In this document: piece after piece, positions 1 through 5,786 of the stretch
Numbering within the stretch: the stretch's first letter is position 1
How the letters are laid out: every line of letters starts with the position of its first letter
Source of the DNA: an uncultured Lachnospiraceae bacterium
GTDB lineage: Bacteria > Bacillota > Clostridia > Lachnospirales > Lachnospiraceae
Direction: 5' to 3'
DNA: 6,221 bases
NCBI GenBank assembly: GCA_902795625.1
Contig: CADBLW010000293.1
Location: 1 to 6,221, forward strand
The notes under the pieces: generated by a model
The model's input: only the letters and a program-made list of their open reading frames with translations
Databases searched by the model: none
What the model was told of the DNA's origin: nothing
Position numbers and translations under genes: made by a program

Positions 1-9
1 CTGTTTCTT

Positions 10-453
10 ATGACAAGTTTTCAAAACGCGCTCAAACTCGTTGAGATCGCGGCGCTTGTGTGGGCCGGGCTCACGCTTCTTGCTTTTTTCTCGATACGGC
101 TTCTCCATCGGAGAGACCGTAAGATATTCCGTCCGATGACCGCGAAGACAGTCGGCCGGATCGACGAGATCGACACGCAGGAGGAGTACGACAGCGATTC
201 CCGCAGCACGACCAGCCGGTATTTTGCGAGCTATACCTTTGCGGTGGATGGCATGATGTTCCGCGGGCACTATGAGGAGATCGGGCCGTTCGGCAGCCGC
301 AAGGAGACGGTCGTGTATTATAACCCGCAGAATCCTTCGGAAAATACGACCAAGTACAGCAAGGATCTTGCCACGGGAATGTGGGCGTTCAACACGATCG
401 GCAAGGTTTTCGGGATCATCATCCTGATCCCGGTGATCATCATCCTGATCTGA
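10..453 (+). CDS. DUF3592-like two-helix membrane protein (start uncertain)
   Basis: The 147-residue product has a hydrophobic helix at about residues 10-32, a polar middle and a very hydrophobic C-terminal helix at about 125-147 (rich in I, L and V). The middle reads like DUF3592: a variable segment (TVGRIDEI), an aromatic beta strand (YFASYTFAVDGMMFRG) and then a conserved end in which a YYNPQNPSE motif precedes the second helix. Function is unknown; the family is usually described as membrane proteins with a soluble domain between two helices. The frame is open right back to base 1, and the nine bases before the ATG hold no ribosome binding site. The real start may therefore lie upstream of the window, and the ATG at 10 is only the first one visible. 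It is separated from the next gene by 241 bases with its own promoter, so it is probably not part of the downstream operon. Family call is by pattern, not by search. Confidence 0.75.
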   Translation: MTSFQNALKLVEIAALVWAGLTLLAFFSIRLLHRRDRKIFRPMTAKTVGRIDEIDTQEEYDSDSRSTTSRYFASYTFAVDGMMFRGHYEEIGPFGSRKETVVYYNPQNPSENTTKYSKDLATGMWAFNTIGKVFGIIILIPVIIILI

Positions 454-568
454 GAGGGGTGTTTTCATACGGAAAATGGCGTGATATCTTGCATTTTCTT
501 ACAAAACGGGAACGGAGCAGGCGCATTTTCCGCAAAGAATACATTCACACGAAGAAAAAACATCGTAT
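454..568. other. AT-rich intergenic stretch with short CATTTTC repeats
   Basis: No gene is seen here. The stretch holds a weak inverted repeat: GAAAATG at 472-478 can pair with CATTTTC at 492-498 across a 13-base loop. A competing shorter pairing of TTTTC (462-466) with GAAAA (472-476) is also possible. The stem is AT-rich and has no clean T run after it, so it is at best a poor terminator for the DUF3592 gene. The octamer GCATTTTC occurs twice (491-498 and 523-530). No convincing promoter is visible before base 569. Confidence 0.4.
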
Positions 569-597
569 TTTACCCCGCGGTAGTATATAATTATACT
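569..597 (+). promoter_or_regulatory. Sigma-70-type promoter of the FIST-EAL operon
   Basis: The -35 candidate TTTACC (569-574, 4 of 6 consensus bases) is followed after exactly 17 bases by TATACT (592-597, 5 of 6). This predicts a transcript start near 604 and a leader of about 90 bases. A perfect TATAAT also lies at 586-591, but the hexamer 17 bases before it (TCGTAT) is a poor -35, so it is the second choice. The promoter fills the spacer of an inverted repeat (separate entry), which suggests that a regulator competes with or remodels RNA polymerase here. Confidence 0.6.
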
Positions 598-606
598 GTG
601 GGGTAA
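570..606. promoter_or_regulatory. Imperfect inverted repeat (likely operator) over the promoter
   Basis: The outer arms are perfect: TTACCCC at 570-576 and GGGGTAA at 600-606. The inner arms are also perfect: GTATA at 583-587 and TATAC at 592-596, around TAAT. The two pairs of arms do not share a centre (588 against 589.5), because the left side carries six bases between its arms and the right side three. The same region can be read as two direct copies of a TAC-N6-GGTA box, 571-582 and 594-605, 23 bases apart. The outer arms overlap the -35 box and the transcript start, the usual place for a repressor or a MerR-like activator. Which protein binds is unknown; no DNA-binding regulator gene is in the window. 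Confidence 0.5.
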
Positions 607-638
607 TTCTTTATTGTGCGGGACGTCGGTGCGGCGGC

Positions 639-694
639 CCGGGAGGAGAGATTGAATAGGCGTTCCCGGCGATGCCGGGAGGGGAGGACGTGAG
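639..694 (+). promoter_or_regulatory. Structured leader and ribosome binding site of the FIST-EAL gene
   Basis: The main Shine-Dalgarno sequence is GGGAGG at 682-687, seven bases before the ATG at 695. Just before it, TCCCGGC (664-670) and GCCGGGA (674-680) form a perfect 7-bp stem with a 3-base loop, ending one base short of the purine run. An upstream copy of the block, CCGGGAGG at 639-646, repeats the one at 675-682 and looks like a second Shine-Dalgarno. CCGGGA (639-644) can also pair with TCCCGG (664-669), which would exclude the first hairpin. Regulation through this switch is inference; the ribosome binding site itself is clear. Confidence 0.5.
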
Positions 695-3304
695 ATGTTT
701 ACGTGGAATTACCAGTACATTTCCAAGGCGAGGCTTGCGACGTCGCTGGAGCAGATGGGGTTGCAGCCGGAGAAGGGCGACATCCTGATCCGGATCCACA
801 CCGCCATCCACCTTCAGGACGACGCGGTGGAGCTGGCGCGGTTCATCAAGACCATCGTGCCGGAAGCGAAGATCGTCGGTACAAGTACATCTGCGGTCAT
901 CAACCGCGGCAAGCTTGCCATGAACCAGTGCGTGATCTCGGTCACGCAGATGAACGGAGGTCACGTTCAGACTTCCGTGATACCGACGAGAAACCCGGAG
1001 ACGGGACTTCCGGTCTCTGTCGACGAGGTGTGCCATTCGGCCCAGTGCAGGGTGCTTCGGGAGGACACGAAGCTGATCCTGATGTTCCTTGCCGGAACGT
1101 ATCTGGACATTCAGCGAATGGTGAACCAGAGCAATGCCTGCAAGCCCGGGATCCAGATGCTCGGCGGCATTGTGAACTTCTCCGAGATCGGCCAGCAGAA
1201 GGACTGCAAGGCGGGCTTTGTCTTTGATGAGAACGGCTGGACGTCGGAGGGACTTCTCATGGCGACTCTCGGCGGTGAAACCTTCGAGTGCTTCAGCACA
1301 TACGCCACGGGAGCGCAGGCGATCGGTGACGAGTATGAGATCACGGATGCGTTCGGCAGCTGCTTCCTCGAGTTGAACGGCGTCGATGCTGCGAAGGAGT
1401 ACAGCACCGGCATCGGCGAGGCGCTCCGGAACCGTCCGGAGCTCGCGGAGCTGTTCCCGCTCGTGTACGCGGACATGCCGGACATCCCTGTTCCGATCCG
1501 GTATCTTGATGGGGAGAGCCTCGCGCAGATGTTCCCGGAGGAGGATCCGGCGTATGCGGCGATGTTTGCGCAGCGCGAAGACCTCGACCGCGAGACGAAG
1601 AAACCGTATATCTGCACCAATCACAATATTACTGTCGGGCGAAAACTGCGGCGCGCGTTTATCTACGACCGCAAGATCATCGCCGACAATCATACGATGT
1701 TCAACCACGTGGAGAGCTTTGAAAAGTCGGATACGATCTTCGGTTACTCCGGCGCCGCGCGGTCGCTCATCTATTCCAACTGCGCAAAATGGGAACTGTC
1801 CGCCTACGAGAACTCCAACATGTGCGGCTGCGTCACGAACGGCGAGATCGTGTTCGCGAACGGGCGCAACACTCTGGCGGACTGCGCGTTTGCCGTGGCC
1901 GTCCTCGGCGAGGAAACGAATACACAGGAGTGTAATCCGTACGCATTTTCCCACACCGATTCGCTGGCGGCGGACAACCACGCGCTTCTCAACTATCTCA
2001 TGGACATTGAAAGCTTCCTCGGTCAGGGAGCAACGGGGGGCGGAGATGATCTGCGGTCGTTTATCCGCGACTGCGAGCTGAAGCTTCTCTACTCGGAAAA
2101 TGAGGATTATCCGAACGAAGCAGCGCTTCACATGGATATCAAACTGAAGGGGTACGACCGCATCTGCATCATTCAGGTTCCCGACACTTCCGGCATGAAG
2201 CTTGTCTTCAGCGAGGAGTTGATCCGCCTTACACAGCGTGCGTACATCGGCAAATGTGCCGACTACGCGAAGAGGCATGACTACCGATTCTACGTGCTGG
2301 ACGACTGGCGCGTGGCCCTCGGGGCACCGTCGTACGCAGTTTCCATGCCCGTGATTACGAAGAATATGGAGAATCTCCAGAGGGAGCTGTTCGCCACCAC
2401 GGAAGGGATGATCGCGATCGTGCCGGTCTTCTGCGTCATCAACGGATGTACGGTGGAGAACTTCGACTCGGTATACAATCGGGCCAGGTTGGAGATGCTC
2501 AACAAAAACATGCAGTTCTACGTGTGCGACGCAAAGATCTTCCAGTCGGACGAGGAGAGCATCCGTGAGCGGTATCACATGGTCAACGTGATCAACTACG
2601 CGATCGCGCATGACAAGATCATCCCGTATTATCAGGGGATTCATGACAACGCGACGGGAACGATCCACCACTACGAGTCGCTGATGCGGCTCGAGGACGA
2701 GAACGGAACGATCTACTCACCGTACCGGTTCCTCGATGTGGCGCGCTCGTACGGCCTTCTGTATGACTCCGTTTCCACCATCATGATCCGCAAGGTGTTT
2801 GAAAAGTTCCGCGATGTCGAGGACATCAGTGTCAGCATCAATCTCGGCATGCGCGACATTAAGAACCGGGATACGTTGGAGCTGGTGTACGACCTGCTTG
2901 CGGAGGTGAAGCATCCGGAAAACTTTATCTTTGAGATACTGGAGAGCGAGGACGTGGAGGCCTACGATGTTTTGGAGAGCTTTGTCGACCGCGTGCATCA
3001 ATTGGGCGGCAAGATCTCCATCGATGACTTCGGCAGCGGGTACTCGAACCTGCAACATGTCGTGAGCATTCATTCGGACTTTATCAAGATCGACGGCTCG
3101 ATCGTTCGCAACTGCTGCAACAGCCCGGAATCGGAGCTGCTGATCAGCCTGATCGTGGGTTACAAGCAGCTTGGCATGCAGAATCTTCGGATCGTGGCGG
3201 AGTTTGTGGAAAATAAGCAGATCCAGGATCTGCTGTTGCGGCACGGCATCGACTACTCGCAAGGGTATTTATTTTCCAGACCGTCACCGGAGATCGCGGT
3301 GTAA
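695..3304 (+). CDS. FIST sensor - degenerate GGDEF - EAL c-di-GMP phosphodiesterase
   Basis: This 869-residue soluble protein has no signal peptide or membrane segment. FIST_N spans about residues 28-225 (GTSTSAV at 62-68) and FIST_C about 230-408 (GCVTNGEI at 378-385, matching the family's GE motif). FIST domains are cytoplasmic sensors proposed to bind small ligands such as amino acids. Residues about 476-625 look like a degenerate GGDEF domain: the signature position reads VLDDW (534-538), so the glycines needed for cyclase activity are gone. Residues about 630-869 are an EAL domain with every catalytic position present: E661 (ESL motif), N716, E747 and E750, D777-D778 in DDFGSGYSNL, K798, E836, and Q856 in QGYLF. 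It should therefore hydrolyse c-di-GMP to pGpG, controlled by the FIST ligand and perhaps by nucleotide binding in the GGDEF remnant. It is the first gene of an operon; the next start is 24 bases downstream. Domain limits are by eye. Confidence 0.9.
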   Translation: MFTWNYQYISKARLATSLEQMGLQPEKGDILIRIHTAIHLQDDAVELARFIKTIVPEAKIVGTSTSAVINRGKLAMNQCVISVTQMNGGHVQTSVIPTRNPETGLPVSVDEVCHSAQCRVLREDTKLILMFLAGTYLDIQRMVNQSNACKPGIQMLGGIVNFSEIGQQKDCKAGFVFDENGWTSEGLLMATLGGETFECFSTYATGAQAIGDEYEITDAFGSCFLELNGVDAAKEYSTGIGEALRNRPELAELFPLVYADMPDIPVPIRYLDGESLAQMFPEEDPAYAAMFAQREDLDRETKKPYICTNHNITVGRKLRRAFIYDRKIIADNHTMFNHVESFEKSDTIFGYSGAARSLIYSNCAKWELSAYENSNMCGCVTNGEIVFANGRNTLADCAFAVAVLGEETNTQECNPYAFSHTDSLAADNHALLNYLMDIESFLGQGATGGGDDLRSFIRDCELKLLYSENEDYPNEAALHMDIKLKGYDRICIIQVPDTSGMKLVFSEELIRLTQRAYIGKCADYAKRHDYRFYVLDDWRVALGAPSYAVSMPVITKNMENLQRELFATTEGMIAIVPVFCVINGCTVENFDSVYNRARLEMLNKNMQFYVCDAKIFQSDEESIRERYHMVNVINYAIAHDKIIPYYQGIHDNATGTIHHYESLMRLEDENGTIYSPYRFLDVARSYGLLYDSVSTIMIRKVFEKFRDVEDISVSINLGMRDIKNRDTLELVYDLLAEVKHPENFIFEILESEDVEAYDVLESFVDRVHQLGGKISIDDFGSGYSNLQHVVSIHSDFIKIDGSIVRNCCNSPESELLISLIVGYKQLGMQNLRIVAEFVENKQIQDLLLRHGIDYSQGYLFSRPSPEIAV

Positions 3305-3310
3305 ACTGAA

Positions 3311-3321
3311 GAGGAAAGGGG
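3311..3321 (+). promoter_or_regulatory. Ribosome binding site that selects the ATG at 3329
   Basis: The purine run GAGGAAAGGGG lies between the stop of the FIST-EAL gene and the next gene. Its AGGGG end (3317-3321) is seven bases before the ATG at 3329. The TTG at 3323, two codons earlier, would sit almost on top of this run and would have only the weaker GAGG (3311-3314) at a suitable distance, so the ATG is the better start. Confidence 0.65.
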
Positions 3322-3328
3322 TTTGCTT

Positions 3329-5068
3329 ATGTCAGGTATTGGAGACGTAAAGAAAACGATCGGCCTGATCCTTGAGGATATCTCCGTCGATTACTCGAAG
3401 GAGATCATACACAGTGTGCGCACGGCCATCGCGGGACACCGCGACATGCGCCTTGTGGTGCTTGCTGGCATCCATGACGAGGAGAAGAACCGCAGGGACA
3501 GCAACTACTGGTACAAGACGGTGCACAACTCCGTGTACCACCTCGAGGAGATGCTGAACCTGGACGGCCTGATCCTGACACTGCCGAACATATGCGGTGT
3601 CAGCGGTGATGACGTCATCGACGAGAGATACAGTAAATTTGCCAACGTTCCGAAGGTGTTCATCTCGACGGACGTAGCGGACGCAACGACGGTGCGCTAT
3701 GACAATGAACAGGGACTTCGCGAGGCGATGGAATACCTGGTCAATGTCAAGGGTGTCACGCGGTTCTGTATGCTCGGCGGACGGGACGACAACGGCGATG
3801 CCCGGGAACGAAAGAGAGTGTTCGTGGAATGTCTGCAGCGGAGCAGACTCACGTACAGTGAGGACATGTACGAGAAGACGGACATGTCGATCGAATCGCG
3901 CGCTGCAGCAGAGCGTCTTATGGACCGCAATCCCGATGCACAGGCGATCTTCTGCGTCAATGACCAGGTTGCGGTGCCGTTGTATGATGTCCTGAAGGAG
4001 CGCGGTATCACCCCCGGCAAGGATGTTCAGGTCTTCGGATATGACAACACCAAGTTCGCCGGGACAATGATCCCGCCGCTTGCGTCCATCGGCGCGGACG
4101 GCATAACGCTCGGACAGAAGGCCGTGGAGCTGCTCCTCGAGAAGATGGAGGGACGGGAAGTCGGATCGGTGATCCTTCCGACGAGACTGTACGGCCGTGA
4201 ATCGCTCGAGTACGAGATGTACGAATACACGACGATGGAGATGCTTCAGGTGGATCAGGCGTTCGTCTATCGCATGTTCGACGATTGTTTCTACCGCTAC
4301 GCGAGTGAGATCCACGACAATGATGAGGTCAACCTGCGGAGATTATTTTACGAATTCATCTCGCGCATGCTCCGGTCCATGCTCTCGGGCACCATGACGA
4401 TGGAGGAGTTCACCGAGCTGCGCAAGCTGATCCACATATTCTTCTCCAACGGGGCGATGAAATACACGGATCCCGCGAAGCTGGTGCGGAGCATCGAGCG
4501 TCTGCAGAACAGTATGAACAAGTCGCAGAAGACCGTCACGTCGAACTATATGAACAACCGGTGCTTCTCGTACATGAAGGACCGCGCGATCCTTGCAATG
4601 TCCGAGGAGATCAACGCGATCGGCGAGAACCTGAAGAAGGGCCGTGAGAGACTGGAGGATTTCTTTGTGCAGTGCATGGATTTTGACGAGGTCGCCAAGG
4701 TCAACGAGGAGACGATCATCCGGTGCTGCGACCGTCTCGGCCTGCCGAACATCGCGGTGTTCCTGTTTGAGAAACCGGTCGATTATCAGGACGGAAAGCC
4801 TCTGGAGTTCCCGAGTGTGATCCGGCTGATGTGCACGGTGCGCGATGAGGAGATCCGCGTGCTGGCACCCCAGAGAAGACTCTGTCCGGTCAGCGCTATC
4901 TTAGAGAGAACGGAGCTTCCGAAACGCGACAGTTTTGCGGCAATCCCGATATTCTACGGATGTAGAATCTACGGGCTTTTGCTCTCGGAAATGAACGAAT
5001 TTACAGCCGACCGCGGCAACATCGTAGCTGACCAGCTCGGACGAACGCTGCGGATCAACGGACTGTGA
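3329..5068 (+). CDS. Cytoplasmic LacI-like ligand-binding protein with GAF-like end, no output domain
   Basis: The product is 579 residues from the ATG at 3329. Residues about 8-290 form a LacI/PurR-type periplasmic-binding-protein fold (Peripla_BP_3 type): an opening KKTIGLILEDIS strand, FCVNDQVAVPLYDVLKERG (N211, D212), and the typical VFGYDNTKFAGTMIPPLASI block (D239). There is no helix-turn-helix before it and no signal peptide, so it is neither a repressor nor an ABC-transporter binding protein; it should sense a small molecule, perhaps a sugar or nucleoside, in the cytoplasm. Residues about 290-430 are mainly helical, and about 430-575 are GAF-like (PNIAVFLFEKP; FAAIPIFYGCRIYGLLLSEM). 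In clostridia such sensor halves are usually followed by GGDEF, histidine kinase or AraC-type DNA-binding domains. Here the protein ends at that junction, and the next gene starts 17 bases later, so no output domain is present. It probably acts through a partner, the best candidate being the FIST-EAL enzyme encoded just upstream. The ligand is unknown. Confidence 0.8.
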   Translation: MSGIGDVKKTIGLILEDISVDYSKEIIHSVRTAIAGHRDMRLVVLAGIHDEEKNRRDSNYWYKTVHNSVYHLEEMLNLDGLILTLPNICGVSGDDVIDERYSKFANVPKVFISTDVADATTVRYDNEQGLREAMEYLVNVKGVTRFCMLGGRDDNGDARERKRVFVECLQRSRLTYSEDMYEKTDMSIESRAAAERLMDRNPDAQAIFCVNDQVAVPLYDVLKERGITPGKDVQVFGYDNTKFAGTMIPPLASIGADGITLGQKAVELLLEKMEGREVGSVILPTRLYGRESLEYEMYEYTTMEMLQVDQAFVYRMFDDCFYRYASEIHDNDEVNLRRLFYEFISRMLRSMLSGTMTMEEFTELRKLIHIFFSNGAMKYTDPAKLVRSIERLQNSMNKSQKTVTSNYMNNRCFSYMKDRAILAMSEEINAIGENLKKGRERLEDFFVQCMDFDEVAKVNEETIIRCCDRLGLPNIAVFLFEKPVDYQDGKPLEFPSVIRLMCTVRDEEIRVLAPQRRLCPVSAILERTELPKRDSFAAIPIFYGCRIYGLLLSEMNEFTADRGNIVADQLGRTLRINGL

Positions 5069-5085
5069 TCAGGAGGTAAATAACA

Positions 5086-5655
5086 ATGGGAAAACAGAAT
5101 TGGAAGGCCGGCAACATGCTCTATCCCGTGCCGGTAGTTATGGTGAGCTGCAAGAAGCCCGGGGCTGATGAGAAGCCGAACATCGTGACCCTCGCATGGG
5201 CAGGCACGATCTGCTCTGATCCGGTGATGCTGTCCGTGTCGATCCGGCCGGAGAGATACTCCCACGAGATCATCGAGGAGAGCGGCGAGTTCGTTGTCAA
5301 TCTTGTGACCGAGGAGCTTGCGGAATCCTGTGACTGGTGCGGTGTCCGCTCCGGGCGCGACTTCGACAAATTCCGCGAGCGCAGCCTGACCGAGTACCGC
5401 TCGGAATACATGGAGACGCCTGCCGTGGCGGAGAGCCCGGTCAACCTGTATTGCAAGGTAAAGAAGGTGGAGCGTCTCGGCTCACATGACATGTACATCG
5501 CGGAGATCGTCGGCGTTACCGTAGACGACCGCTACATGGACGAGAAGGGCCGTTTCGACCTTGAGGCGGCGCACCTGATCGCTTATTCACACGGTGTGTA
5601 CCACGCCCTCGGCGACAAGCTCGGAACCTTCGGCTTCTCTGTGAAGAAGCAGTAA
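5086..5655 (+). CDS. Flavin reductase-like FMN-binding split-barrel protein
   Basis: The 189-residue product matches the flavin reductase-like domain (flavoredoxin/HpaC type) along its whole length. It has the N-terminal MLYPVPVVMVSC strand, NIVTLAWAGTICSDPVMLSVSI (FMN-contact region, about residues 35-56), the following R..YS..II..SGEFVVNLV segment, and the WCGVRSGRDFDKF loop at about 84-96. Such proteins bind FMN and either reduce flavin with NAD(P)H or pass electrons between redox proteins; the real partner cannot be told from sequence. A C-x-x-C pair (C82, C85) sits just before the loop. A clear AGGAGGT ribosome binding site (5071-5077) is nine bases before the ATG, and the gene follows its neighbour by only 17 bases, so it is co-transcribed with the c-di-GMP genes and is the last gene before the terminator. 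It is cytoplasmic, with no signal peptide or helix. Confidence 0.88.
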   Translation: MGKQNWKAGNMLYPVPVVMVSCKKPGADEKPNIVTLAWAGTICSDPVMLSVSIRPERYSHEIIEESGEFVVNLVTEELAESCDWCGVRSGRDFDKFRERSLTEYRSEYMETPAVAESPVNLYCKVKKVERLGSHDMYIAEIVGVTVDDRYMDEKGRFDLEAAHLIAYSHGVYHALGDKLGTFGFSVKKQ

Positions 5656-5721
5656 TATAACGGACAGTGAGACCGGAAGACGGTCGGATCCGCAGGGAGC
5701 AATGATCAACACATGAGAAAA

Positions 5722-5749
5722 GCAAGCCGCAGTCAATTCTGCGGCTTGT
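5722..5749. terminator. Bidirectional intrinsic terminator between convergent genes
   Basis: CAAGCCGCAG (5723-5732) and CTGCGGCTTG (5739-5748) form a perfect 10-bp stem with a 6-base TCAATT loop; a G-U pair can extend it by one. On the plus strand it lies 67 bases after the flavin reductase stop and is followed by a moderately T-rich stretch (TCGTGTTTCT). On the minus strand it lies 38 bases after the surface-protein stop and is followed by CTTTTCT. The A-rich run on its left flank supports use in both directions. Confidence 0.85.
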
Positions 5750-5786
5750 CGTGTTTCTATGGATTGTCTTTGTCGTCGATCAGCGG

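Noticed and set aside
604..694. A c-di-GMP riboswitch before the c-di-GMP operon
   Set aside because: The predicted leader is about 90 bases and much of it is the ribosome binding site region. I could not find the conserved core or the paired arms of either known c-di-GMP riboswitch class.
1386..2081. Open plus-strand frame inside the FIST region
   Set aside because: The product is very rich in Arg, Ser and Thr, a shifted-frame artefact of the real gene, and there is no ribosome binding site suited to its start.
611..2671. A 686-codon open frame on the minus strand, opposite the FIST-EAL gene
   Set aside because: The plus-strand protein has clear FIST and EAL domains. The minus frame gives a low-complexity product rich in R, H, V and D with no recognisable domain, as expected opposite GC-rich codons. 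Similar long minus frames lie at 2717-3262 and 3332-4315 opposite the same operon.
3329..3400. The LacI-like protein as a transcription repressor or an ABC-transporter binding protein
   Set aside because: The binding fold begins within about ten residues of the start, leaving no room for a helix-turn-helix, and there is no signal peptide or lipobox.
5040..5090. A frameshift removing a GGDEF domain from the end of the LacI-like protein
   Set aside because: The bases after the stop hold a good ribosome binding site and the intact flavin reductase gene. No GGDEF remnant appears in any frame of the following bases.
5671..5685. Small hairpin GACCG-gaaga-CGGTC after the flavin reductase gene
   Set aside because: The stem is only 5 bp and is followed by GGATCCGCAG, with no T run. 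The stem-loop at 5722-5749 is a far better terminator.
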